A stretch of DNA of 7,364 nucleotides from JAKVCB01 sp963578605 (GCA_963578605.1 CAUZEA010000191.1:1-7364), one strand, 5' to 3'. Positions 1 through 6,918 are shown, numbered from the stretch's first letter. Made by a program: numbers and translations. Notes: generated by a model not told the origin, from the letters alone.

Positions 1-1
1 C

Positions 2-1903
2 ATCGGGCCGAAGTTGGCAGCGAAGATCGTCTCGGTCTACAAGGAACGCACGCTCGACATTTTCGAGAACTACTCCGACATGCTGCTGCACGTCAAAGGC
101 ATTGGCGCAGAGCGACTCAAACGCATCCGGCAAAGTTGGCACGAGCAGAAGGAAGTCCGCAAGATCATGCTCTTCCTAACGGAGCATGGGATCACTTCGG
201 GACGGGCCGTCCGCATCTACCGCACCTACGGCCACGAGGCTATCGCCAGAATCAAGGAGAACCCCTACCAACTGGCTGACGACATCCGTGGTATCGGCTT
301 CAAGACCGCCGACGAACTGGCAGCCAAGCTGGGCATCGACCGCAACAGTCCCTATCGTGCCAGGGCTGCGGTACAGTACACGCTTCAAGACTTGGCTTCC
401 CAAGGACACTGCGGCAACCCGGAGCCGGGCGTGGTGAAACATGCGATCAAGCTAATCGAGATCGAGCAGAAGATTATCGAAGATGCAGTGCAGTTCGTTG
501 TCCGTGATGGAAGCGTGATCCGTGAATCTGTGGAAGGTGAACCGTGGCTTTATCTCGCCAGCCTCTACCGGGCCGAAGTCGGGTTGGCGCAGTCGGTTCA
601 CCGTATCGCCTCGGCGACGCCGCATCCTTTACCACGCATCGACGTGGAGAAGGCTCTCGCCTGGGTCGGGCAGCGATTAGGCATCCAGTTGGCCGCAGCG
701 CAGCAGGAAGCGATCCGTCAGGCGTGCCAGCACAAGATGGTTGTCATTACGGGCGGGCCAGGAGTCGGCAAGACAACCCTGGTCCGCAGCATCTTGGAAA
801 TCTTTTCCGCTAAGGGACTCAAATGCGTGTTGACAGCACCCACGGGTCGGGCTGCAAAGCGGTTGGCCGAGACGACGGGTCGAACGGCAAAGACCGTTCA
901 CCGTCTGCTCGAATTTGATCCGGCCAAGGGTGAATTTAAACGCAATCAAGACCATCCGCTCACCGGCGATCTGTTTGTGTTGGACGAAACGTCGATGGTG
1001 GATGTCGTGCTGGGTCACCAAGTTTTGCGAGCAATTCCCAGCGAAGCGTGCGTCATCCTGGTCGGAGATGTAGACCAACTTCCCTCAGTCGGCCCTGGCT
1101 CTGTGTTGGCCGATCTGATTGCGGCCCATGTGGTACCGGTCGTGCGCCTGACCGAGATTTTCCGGCAGGCCAGCGAAAGCCGAATCATCACGGCGGCCTA
1201 CGCCATCAACAATGGGCAGATGCCAAACCTGTCTGCATCCGAGGAACTTACCGACTTCTATTTCGTCGAATCCAACGAGCCAGAGGCGATTCAGGACATC
1301 GTAGTTCGTCTGGTGAAGGAGCGCATTCCCACTCGCTTTGGCGTCGATCCAAAGTCCGACATCCAAGTGCTGACGCCGATGAATCGTTCCTTGCTGGGGA
1401 CCAGGAACCTGAACCAAGTATTGCAAGAGGCGATCAATCCAAGCGAAGGTGATCCCGAAGTGCAGCGATTTGGCTGGACTTTTAGGATCGGGGATCGGGT
1501 CATCCAAACCGAAAACAACTACGACCGGGACGTTTTCAATGGCGATTTGGGGATCGTCGAAAAGATCAACCGCATTGAGCAAACGATGACGGTCATTTTC
1601 GAGGGTCGGCCCGTCGATTACGACTTTGGTGACTTGGACGAATTGTCCCTCGCCTACGTGCTGTCGATCCACAAGAGCCAAGGGTCGGAGTTCCCCTGTG
1701 TGGTGATACCACTTCACACACAGCATTATATGATGCTGCAACGGAATTTGATCTACACGGCGGTCACAAGAGGTAAGAAGCTCGTCGTACTGGTAGGGAC
1801 CAAAAAGGCACTGGGCATGGCGATTCGCCGGGAAGATACCGGGCAGAGATACACGGCGTTGAAAGCAAGACTAGAGCACGCTACGGCAGTCAGCGGGCCG
1901 TAA
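2..1903 (+). CDS. recD2: RecD2-type SF1B DNA helicase, 5' end outside the window
   Basis: ATP-dependent 5'-3' DNA helicase of the RecD2/TraA branch of superfamily 1B. RecD2 proteins work in DNA repair without RecBC. The frame is open to the window edge. Four codons (IGPK) precede the first possible start, a TTG at 14, and complete a helix-hairpin-helix motif, so the true start and the N-terminal OB-like domain lie upstream. Counting from that TTG: a second HhH-like stretch (HVKGIGAERL) at about 27-36; Walker A GGPGVGKTT 247-255 (Lys253); motif Ia TAPTGRAAKRL 274-284; Walker B DETS 324-327; motif III GDVDQLP 351-357; motif IV with Arg384; motif V SIHKSQGSEF 551-560; motif VI with the arginine finger Arg586. 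All helicase motifs are intact and the stop TAA at 1901 is natural. It converges on the next gene across 87 bp with no clear terminator. The family call is very secure; the exact RecD2 subgroup is less so. Confidence 0.95.
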   Translation: MGPKLAAKIVSVYKERTLDIFENYSDMLLHVKGIGAERLKRIRQSWHEQKEVRKIMLFLTEHGITSGRAVRIYRTYGHEAIARIKENPYQLADDIRGIGFKTADELAAKLGIDRNSPYRARAAVQYTLQDLASQGHCGNPEPGVVKHAIKLIEIEQKIIEDAVQFVVRDGSVIRESVEGEPWLYLASLYRAEVGLAQSVHRIASATPHPLPRIDVEKALAWVGQRLGIQLAAAQQEAIRQACQHKMVVITGGPGVGKTTLVRSILEIFSAKGLKCVLTAPTGRAAKRLAETTGRTAKTVHRLLEFDPAKGEFKRNQDHPLTGDLFVLDETSMVDVVLGHQVLRAIPSEACVILVGDVDQLPSVGPGSVLADLIAAHVVPVVRLTEIFRQASESRIITAAYAINNGQMPNLSASEELTDFYFVESNEPEAIQDIVVRLVKERIPTRFGVDPKSDIQVLTPMNRSLLGTRNLNQVLQEAINPSEGDPEVQRFGWTFRIGDRVIQTENNYDRDVFNGDLGIVEKINRIEQTMTVIFEGRPVDYDFGDLDELSLAYVLSIHKSQGSEFPCVVIPLHTQHYMMLQRNLIYTAVTRGKKLVVLVGTKKALGMAIRREDTGQRYTALKARLEHATAVSGP

Positions 1904-1990
1904 TTCGGGAGCGGTAATCGGTTCAAGAGCTGCTGCATGCGGAAGGGACGCTTTTGACGGCCCAACCACTTGATACCCGCCAGCAGATCG

Positions 1991-3235
1991 CTACCGTTTT
2001 CTGGCCTCAATGACGCTTATCTCAGTGCTGGTCGGCACAATTCGTGACAGCTCGAATCCGGCTTTGTCGAGCAACGACCGATACTCGTCCTCCGTCCGCT
2101 CCTTGCCACCGGGAATTAGCAACATCACGAGATCGAGGAGCTTGCCACCAAACGGTTCATTACCAGGAGGAATCACGCTTTCGACGATCAATAACTTGCT
2201 TGTCGATGACATCGCTACGTGGCAATTCCGCAAGATCGTAAGGGACTTGTCGTCGTCCCAATCGTGGATGATATGTCGCATCAAGTAGGCGTCTGCGCCT
2301 CCCGGCACGGACTCGAAGAAGTTGCCGCCCTCCACGTCGCAGCGATCCAAAAGCCCCGCCCTTTCAAGTTGTTCTTTTGCTCGATCCACAACATGAGGGA
2401 GATCGAAGAGGATGCCCTTTATGTTTGTGTGCTTTTCGAGCACCATCGTGAGCTTCGATCCGTTGCCGCCGCCGATGTCAGCAACAACATCCATGTCAGA
2501 AAAGTCATAGGCGTCGAGAACGGCATTCGACTCACGACCGTGAATCCCAACCATTGCAGCATCGAATATACGTGCCTTTTCAGGGTTGTCGCCGAGGTAG
2601 TCAAAGATCGGTTTGCCAAACACCTTTTCAAAGGCGATGTCTCCCGTCCGAATCGAGTATTCGATCTCAGCCCAAGAACGGAACTGTTCGTCGCCGGACA
2701 TCAACGCCAAGGCACGCTTCGATCCCGGCACATCACTTTGCAGAGGTTCGGCCAACGGCGTCAGAGAAAACTGACGTGACTCGCCTTCGGCAAAGATTCC
2801 CACGCTCGCCAAGGCCCGCAGGAGTCGGTACAGAGCATCGACGTTAGTGGACGTGGCCTCGGCCAGTTCTTCGACCGACTTCGGGCCATCTTTGAGTTGG
2901 TCGGCAATGCCGAACTTGGCCGCAGCATAGATTGACTGCGAAATCCAGTATCCGGTTATCATTCCGTCAAGCTGCTCGTGCGGCGATTTGTCGTTCATTG
3001 TTTTCCTTTCTTGAGCACCTCCAGCAAGAAACTCGTCGGGCGAATAGGTGTTTCCACCGACCTCGACTACATCGCCCACCGCCAACTTTCGGCGTCTTCT
3101 TGTTTCAATCTCACCATTGACCCGAACCTCCCTGCCTTGAATCATCAATTTCGCCTGCCCACCCGATCCGACAATTCCAGTTAGCTTTAAGAACTGATCC
3201 AAACAAAGTGGGTTTTCTGACGTTGCGTCTGGCAT
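1991..3235 (-). CDS. S4 RNA-binding domain fused in frame to a COMT-like O-methyltransferase
   Basis: A 414-residue frame with two modules. Residues about 10-65 are a small S4 RNA-binding domain of the YbcJ type (LDQFLKLTGIV, then AKLMIQGREVRVNGE, then LAVGDVVEVGG), which usually stands alone at about 70 residues. Residues 80-414 form a complete family-2 O-methyltransferase resembling hydroxyneurosporene methyltransferase/COMT. It has a winged-helix dimerisation part (about 90-180), SAM motif I DIGGGNGS 253-260, FDLP 277-280, the catalytic-base motif HDW with His324, Glu352 in VESVIPP, and the typical GGKERTEDEYR 376-386 tail. The substrate is probably a hydroxylated small molecule and cannot be told from sequence. 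The ATG at 3235 is preceded by GAGG at a short spacing. An internal ATG at 2998 (Met80) has a better AAAGGA site, so a 335-residue methyltransferase could be made separately. No stop or frameshift lies between the modules. Divergent from the hydrolase gene. Confidence 0.88.
   Translation of the reverse strand: MPDATSENPLCLDQFLKLTGIVGSGGQAKLMIQGREVRVNGEIETRRRRKLAVGDVVEVGGNTYSPDEFLAGGAQERKTMNDKSPHEQLDGMITGYWISQSIYAAAKFGIADQLKDGPKSVEELAEATSTNVDALYRLLRALASVGIFAEGESRQFSLTPLAEPLQSDVPGSKRALALMSGDEQFRSWAEIEYSIRTGDIAFEKVFGKPIFDYLGDNPEKARIFDAAMVGIHGRESNAVLDAYDFSDMDVVADIGGGNGSKLTMVLEKHTNIKGILFDLPHVVDRAKEQLERAGLLDRCDVEGGNFFESVPGGADAYLMRHIIHDWDDDKSLTILRNCHVAMSSTSKLLIVESVIPPGNEPFGGKLLDLVMLLIPGGKERTEDEYRSLLDKAGFELSRIVPTSTEISVIEARKR
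2999..3012 (-). promoter_or_regulatory. Internal ribosome-binding site before Met80 of the S4-methyltransferase frame
   Basis: On the minus strand AAAGGA (3009-3004) lies five bases before an ATG at 2998-2996, exactly where the methyltransferase module begins. A stronger GGAGGTG (3022-3016) sits 17 bases from the ATG, which is too far for normal use. The site suggests the methyltransferase was, or still is, translated from its own start. Confidence 0.5.
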
Positions 3236-3299
3236 AATTCCTCATTTGTCGGTCATCGCAGTAGTAGTTTTCTCTGATTCTACCGACATCGATGAGGCT

Positions 3300-3314
3300 C
3301 CGATAGAATATCGG
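3300..3314. promoter_or_regulatory. Palindrome, candidate operator in the divergent intergenic region
   Basis: CCGATA (3300-3305) and TATCGG (3309-3314) are a perfect six-base inverted repeat around GAA. It lies 23 bases before the hydrolase ATG at 3338 and 64 bases before the methyltransferase start, a suitable place for a repressor acting on one or both genes. No convincing -35/-10 pair was identified. The function is inferred from position and symmetry only. Confidence 0.35.
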
Positions 3315-3337
3315 TGTTCAACGAAAGAAGTAAGAGA

Positions 3338-3943
3338 ATGCCTCACCACATCTGCAAAAACTGCGGTACCCAGCACGCTGAAAGTGACAATCCACCGACC
3401 GAGTGCGCAATCTGCCAGGATGAACGGCAGTACGTTGGCTGGGATGGTCAGCATTGGACGACGCTCGCCGAGCTGCGGCGCTCGCACGAAAACACCGTGC
3501 GGCTGGAGGAACTTGGACTGTACGGGATCGGAACGGAACCGTCATTTGCCATCGGCCAGCGAGCGCTCCTGGTGAGTCACCCGGCTGGCAACGTCCTGTG
3601 GGATTGCATTCCATTGATCGACGACGGCCTCGTGGACATGGTTCAGGGAATCGGTGGTATCTCGGCCATTGCCATTTCGCACCCGCATTACTACACGAGC
3701 ATGGTCGAGTGGGCTAAGGCTTTCGACTGCCCAATCTACCTTCACGCAGCCGACCGCCAGTGGGTGATGCGGCCTGATTCAGCCATCGAGTTCTGGGAGG
3801 GCGAGACAAAGGACATCGGTGGTGGGCTGACATTGATCCGGTGTGGCGGTCATTTTGATGGTGGGACTGTTCTTCATTGGCCTGATCGCACGGCGGCGGC
3901 GGTTCCGGCAACTCAAACGGCAGCGGCTCGGCGGCCCCGGTAG
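3338..3943 (+). pseudogene. MBL-fold metallo-hydrolase with N-terminal zinc ribbon, truncated
   Basis: The frame resembles MBL-fold hydrolases of unknown substrate that begin with a rubredoxin-like zinc ribbon. Cys6, Cys9, Cys23 and Cys26 form CX2C-X13-CX2C, followed by RQYVGWDGQHWTT. The MBL part has WDC (88-90), the metal-site loop SHPHYYTSMVEW (114-125, HPHYY in place of HxHxDH), YLHAADRQW (134-142) and GGHFDGG (170-176) with a further probable metal ligand His172. Homology stops after LHWPD at residue 183, near base 3887. The last 18 residues (Ala/Arg-rich) are unlike the family, and the expected second half with its GDT segment is absent here and anywhere downstream. Such proteins are normally roughly 250-280 residues; this frame gives 201. 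The ATG at 3338 fits the family start; a GTG at 3314 lies within the palindrome and is less likely. It probably gives a non-functional product. Confidence 0.8.
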
Positions 3944-3957
3944 CGATCGTCGCGTGA
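3886..3957 (+). pseudogene. Orphan Gly/Ser/Asn-rich C-terminal coding fragment
   Basis: Immediately where the hydrolase homology ends, a different frame reads HGGGGSGNSNGSGS followed by AAPVAIVA and a TGA at 3955-3957. The composition looks like a flexible linker and tail of a real protein rather than random translation, and there is no start. It ends four bases before the stop of the convergent beta-helix gene. I read it as the tail of a gene brought in together with that gene. The low-complexity sequence means chance is possible. Confidence 0.3.
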
Positions 3958-3961
3958 ACAG

Positions 3962-4993
3962 CTACTCGGCAAACTGCACGGGTTTGTCGAATTGGACCGC
4001 CTTGGTGAACTGCACGCTGCCCCCGGTGACTTTGATGCCCGGCATGATCAAGGGTGTGTACGAGGGATCGTACCCGCCCACCACGTACAACGGTTCCACG
4101 CCGCGTACCTTGTCCTGGCCGAAAGCCAGATTCGATCCGTAGAATTCGGTGTACCCGTTGCGGTTGTCGAGATCGAGCCGGTTGCCCTCGAAACGGTTGC
4201 CGACGAAGGTGTTGTTGTTGTTGTGTGCACCTGCGGTCGAGGCCTTGTGGATCACGATCGCGGTGGGCACTTCACTGGGCGTGGTTCCCTGGCTGATCCC
4301 CTCGAACGAGCAACCGAAAAAGCTGTTGGTGTCGCCCGCGTCGATCTGGATTCCGGTGTTGACGAACTGGCCGATCCGCACCGAGTAGAACTGATTGCGA
4401 TTGACACTACTGCCGCGGTCGCGGACAGGGCTCTTGAGCCAGATACCCCGCGCACAGTAGATGATCAGGATCGTCTCCAGCACGTTGTACCAGCAGCCGC
4501 TGTCCCCCTGTCCGTCGACTGTAGACCCGGCTTGCAGGGTGATCGCGTCGCGACAACCGGCAATGAACAAGTTGCTGAACCGGTTGTAGTTCTGGTGGGC
4601 TATCTGTTTGCTGTTGTGGTCTTCAGGAGGCTCGATGCGCAGCGCCGTCACCTCGCTCGATCCGCCCTGCAGAGCCATGTTCTCGACGCCGCCGTGCGAG
4701 CCGCAGAAGCGAATCAGCGTCTGCCCCTCCACGGTGCCGCGGAGCATGGTCGCCCGTGATTCGCCTACGATCCGGACCCGGTCACCGCGGATCACCAGGT
4801 CGCGATCCAGTGGGTAGGTCCCAGCGGTCAACGCGATCGTCCCGCCCCCCCGTTTTTCGACCTGGTCGATCGCCTGTTGGATCCGTCCCCTGGCATCGTC
4901 ACCTGGGAGTACGGTCTGGCCCGTGGCGGGGCCCGCGGGAATCGCGGCAGTCGCACCGGCACCGAGCGAGGACAGGAAGTCTCTGCGAAACAT
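3962..4993 (-). CDS. Tat-exported right-handed beta-helix protein (pectate-lyase-like)
   Basis: A 343-residue exported protein. The N-terminus MFRRDFLSSLGAGATAA is a twin-arginine signal (Arg3-Arg4-Asp-Phe-Leu then a short hydrophobic stretch). The mature part opens with the signature of pectate-lyase-3/parallel beta-helix proteins: IQQAIDQ at 38-44, GGGTIALTAGTYPL at 49-62 and VRIVGES at 73-79. Repeated Asn/Gly-rich strands follow (NNNNTFVGNRFEGNRLDLDN and similar). The C-terminus carries three VQF units at 327, 333 and 339, a six-residue period. Such proteins bind or cleave polysaccharide, or act as surface or spike structures; no catalytic residues could be assigned, so enzymatic activity is not claimed. 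The ATG at 4993 is chosen over an in-frame ATG at 5047 because it begins the Tat signal and follows AGAAGGAG at five bases. It appears intact and monocistronic, with fragments on both sides. Confidence 0.85.
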   Translation of the reverse strand: MFRRDFLSSLGAGATAAIPAGPATGQTVLPGDDARGRIQQAIDQVEKRGGGTIALTAGTYPLDRDLVIRGDRVRIVGESRATMLRGTVEGQTLIRFCGSHGGVENMALQGGSSEVTALRIEPPEDHNSKQIAHQNYNRFSNLFIAGCRDAITLQAGSTVDGQGDSGCWYNVLETILIIYCARGIWLKSPVRDRGSSVNRNQFYSVRIGQFVNTGIQIDAGDTNSFFGCSFEGISQGTTPSEVPTAIVIHKASTAGAHNNNNTFVGNRFEGNRLDLDNRNGYTEFYGSNLAFGQDKVRGVEPLYVVGGYDPSYTPLIMPGIKVTGGSVQFTKAVQFDKPVQFAE

Positions 4994-4998
4994 ATCGG

Positions 4999-5006
4999 CT
5001 CCTTCT
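4999..5006 (-). promoter_or_regulatory. Ribosome-binding site that sets the start of the beta-helix gene
   Basis: AGAAGGAG on the minus strand, five bases before the ATG at 4993-4991. It decides this start over the upstream ATG at 5047, which would place 18 Arg/His-rich residues ahead of the Tat signal. Confidence 0.8.
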
Positions 5007-5050
5007 CTGGGGCGGCGGGAAGGCCGTCCGTGGTGGTTCGGGTTCAAGTG

Positions 5051-5245
5051 TCAGCGGGTGGCGGCGCGGCCTCTCACCTGCCCGGCGCACCGCGGGTACG
5101 GTTCAGCCGCGCGGTGTTTTCGCTTGCCACGGTTGTTCATTATGCCGTGCTGGACTAGCGTGCCATCGTTGTTTATCGTGCCATAGTCCCACAGCAAATA
5201 TTGGTTGAGCAGCGTGCCGTTGTTGGTCAGCGACTGATAGTGATT
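5051..5245 (-). pseudogene. Fragment of a six-residue-repeat (L-x-N-x-G-T) surface-type protein
   Basis: An open minus-strand frame of 64 codons bounded by TAA (5248-5246) and TGA (5053-5051), with no start at its beginning. Its first 40 residues contain hexads: LTNNGT at 6-11, LWDYGT at 18-23, INNDGT at 24-29, then LVQHGI and MNNRG. Gly recurs at 10, 22, 28, 34 and 40, with Tyr at 16. Asn/Gly-Thr-Leu/Ile repeats of this kind occur in bacterial adhesins and other beta-helical surface proteins. The remaining residues are Arg-rich and repeat-free, as if read past the end of homology. An ATG at 5140 could give 29 basic residues, which I do not regard as a gene. The frame is the same as the beta-helix gene's, but a stop separates them. 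Most likely debris of a larger gene. Confidence 0.45.
5088..5120 (+). terminator. Possible hairpin plus T-run
   Basis: CACCGCG (5088-5094) pairs perfectly with CGCGGTG (5110-5116) around a 15-base loop, and TTTT follows directly on the plus strand. This has the shape of a weak intrinsic terminator reading rightward, away from the beta-helix gene. No gene reads into it, so it may be a relic or chance in GC-rich sequence. Confidence 0.25.
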
Positions 5246-5270
5246 TTAATCCCCATCCGGCGACTTTAAT
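5242..5270. repeat. Direct repeat GAYTTTAAT with 20-base period
   Basis: GATTTTAAT (5242-5250) and GACTTTAAT (5262-5270) differ at one base and start exactly 20 bases apart, about two helical turns. They sit at the upstream boundary of the hexad-repeat fragment. They could be protein-binding half-sites or an element end. Confidence 0.4.
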
Positions 5271-5415
5271 AGCGATAGCAGGGGTCTTTTTTTATTTCAG
5301 TAGTGCTCGAGGTCATTTTTTAGTAGGCGGTAGCTGGGTGACTTCGAGGCATTGCGTGTAATTTCAGCTGGGATTTTGAGCCGTAACGCTCATTCGGCCC
5401 GTCCGTGTTAGTGGT

Positions 5416-5449
5416 GCTCGCTGGTCACGCTGGCAGCGCGCCATCGAGC
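5416..5449. repeat. Nested palindrome
   Basis: Outer arms GCTCG (5416-5420) and CGAGC (5445-5449) enclose an inner pair CGCTG (5428-5432) and CAGCG (5434-5438). CGCTGG is also directly repeated at 5419 and 5428. The structure lies about 160 bases beyond the transposase stop, in the region where an IS91-type terminal structure would be sought. Confidence 0.35.
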
Positions 5450-5536
5450 GTTGGAATTTCAGCCGTTTTGCCGGGATTCGACAGCATTACTTGGATTTGC
5501 CACGCCTCGCGGTTGCCCAAAACAGACGCGCACCGC

Positions 5537-5549
5537 GACCGTAACGGTC
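5537..5549. repeat. Perfect 13-base palindrome downstream of the transposase remnant
   Basis: GACCGT (5537-5542) and ACGGTC (5544-5549) form a perfect inverted repeat around a single A, 60 bases past the transposase stop. It may be part of an oriIS-like end or a protein-binding site; the assignment rests on position. Confidence 0.35.
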
Positions 5550-5609
5550 AACACGGACCATCAGGATTGCCTGGCAACACGGCTGGACGGTGAAAACATG
5601 CCCGAGCGT

Positions 5610-6032
5610 CTAAAGAAATTCCGGGTCGAGAACCAATTGCAGCTCCCGAGGTTCGTCCAAACTCTCCTCGAAACGGCCCGGTGGACCCCTAGGACCCGCC
5701 AGCGTCCGCAGTGGACCCTCCCACAGACCGCAATGCCGCAGAATCTTTTCCACGACGTCTCGCTGACAGCGTTCGATGAAACTGACGACTTTCATCCTGG
5801 ACCCACATTGAGGGCACTCCAGCGGGTCGACTTCAAACACCCGTTTGACCAGAGCGGCCCAACTCGAAGCCGTCCCGCTCGATTTGGCCTTTGCGGCAGA
5901 TCGTGCCTCACCGACAAGCCGCCGGTCGATCTTCACTTCGTCGCACGACGCCTCCTTGGCGTGCATTCCTCGGCGCCGATACGAATACCATCCGAAATAT
6001 CTGGCTCGGGACGGCTTCGTGGTCCGACGTTG
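5610..6032 (-). pseudogene. IS91-type transposase, C-terminal remnant
   Basis: The frame encodes the last portion of an IS91-family (Y2 HUH) transposase, a rolling-circle-type enzyme. From the 5' side it reads RYFGWYSYRRRGMHAKEA, equivalent to the RYYGxYSN-RG segment after the Y2 catalytic core. Then come a basic linker, SSWAALVKRVFEVDPLECPQ with the zinc-finger start CPQCG, then VVSFIE and VVEKILRHCGLW, and a C-terminus DPEFL. The catalytic HUH and Tyr motifs are missing. Homology starts near 6003 and an in-frame TAA lies at 6035-6033, so at least the N-terminal two thirds are gone. The natural stop at 5612-5610 is kept. An ATG at 5966 would give 118 residues, but this is inside the domain. 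It cannot transpose by itself but marks past mobile-element activity. Confidence 0.8.
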
Positions 6033-6522
6033 TTAAGTCGTTCGGCCACCTAATGGAAAAGCAAGAAGGAATGTTTCCCATTCGCTATCGCGTTCGGGAG
6101 TTTCCAGACGTGGAATTGGGCAAGCGGTTGTGCAAGCCAGTCTAGGGCGACCAATCTGGCCCCTATTGCTCTCCCCTCTGGCGCGCATTTTAACGTTTTT
6201 CGGCACTTTGATTTTGGAACGGGTTTTGAAACTTTTTTATGACAGAGCCTGCAAATAAAGGGGTTTGCGGCGACGGTCGGAAAGCTCGAAGGATTTGGAC
6301 GAAAACGGCCCCATACCGGCTGGAATGCCCCGGTTGGGGGGGGGTAGCTGCAGCGGGGCTCCGAAATAACGAACGAATTGGCACTCGTCGTGTCGACCGC
6401 TGTTGCGCGCCTAGGAGAGGGCGTCCTAAGCATCGAACGCTCATCGGCTTGCGCGCGGAGGTCGTTTTCACCTCTGCGAGTTGGCGTCGAACGCAAGTCG
6501 CGTCGGTTTGTCCAACCTCCGT

Positions 6523-6554
6523 CAGTTCGGCCGACCGAAAACTGCGGGCGGTCG
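6523..6554 (+). other. Two mutually exclusive hairpins
   Basis: CAGTTCGG (6523-6530) can pair with CCGAAAACTG (6535-6544) with a two-base bulge and a four-base loop. Alternatively CGACCG (6532-6537) pairs perfectly with CGGTCG (6549-6554). The two share bases 6532-6537 and cannot form together. No gene follows closely, so regulatory use is unproven. Confidence 0.25.
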
Positions 6555-6918
6555 ATATGACCGAAGCAGGTTTCACTCGCGACCATGGACAGCTCGTCTG
6601 TGCGCAACAGTCAAACGTCACCCCCCCGGACTAGTCCCGAAAAAGGATGGTTTGAGGCGTCGGTTCAAAAAAGGGTTGAGTTGATGACAAAAACTAAGCA
6701 AGTTTCGCCGCAGCGGTCTGCTGTACAGGCGATGACTTGACTTTAATAAATGCGTGCATTCAAACGGGTGAAGAAAAGGTGTACTTGATTACCGGCCCAT
6801 GAGTGCGATGGTTATCCTTGGCCGAGCGGTTCGCTGATGTAGCTGATGATTGCCAAAGCGTTCCACTGGTTCTGTTGAGCGTCTGGCAAACGAATTGAGG
6901 TCTCTTTGCACTTCAGCC

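Larger units (their letters stand above)
5246..5609. other. Non-coding stretch between repeat-protein fragment and transposase remnant
   Basis: No frame here reads like a protein on either strand. The left part holds T-rich runs (around 5287-5293 and 5315-5321); the right part holds the two palindromes listed separately. Because it lies downstream of the transposase remnant, it is where an IS91-type replication-origin end would be expected. The 9-mer AATTTCAGC occurs at 5360 and 5455. Confidence 0.5.

Noticed and set aside
14..16. TTG as the true start of the helicase
   Set aside because: The frame is open upstream and the preceding IGPK codons complete a conserved helix-hairpin-helix motif, so the gene begins before the window.
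1085..1741. 218-codon minus-strand open frame inside the helicase gene
   Set aside because: It is antisense to the intact, motif-rich helicase frame and its translation resembles no protein family.
1904..1990. Possible terminator between the convergent helicase and methyltransferase genes
   Set aside because: The only matching arms, GGGCCGT (1895-1901) and ACGGCCC (1957-1963), are 55 bases apart with no T-run.
6032..6038. GTTAAGT resembling the GTTRRRY box of an integron attC site
   Set aside because: No matching RYYYAAC box with paired inner arms lies within normal distance on the left. The nearest, GCCCAAC at 5857, is too far and lies inside the transposase remnant.
6050..6634. Overlapping long frames on both strands (185, 143 and 131 codons)
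   Set aside because: They lack ribosome-binding sites and recognisable domains, and their Arg/Ser-rich composition is typical of chance frames in GC-rich DNA.
6749..6760. AATGC-GT-GCATT small palindrome near a TTGACT box
   Set aside because: Arms are only five bases, no gene follows, and no matching -10 box at a proper distance was seen.
6811..6850. GGCCGAGCGGTT resembling the D-arm of a serine or leucine tRNA
   Set aside because: No acceptor stem, anticodon arm or GTTCGAATC T-loop could be fitted around it.
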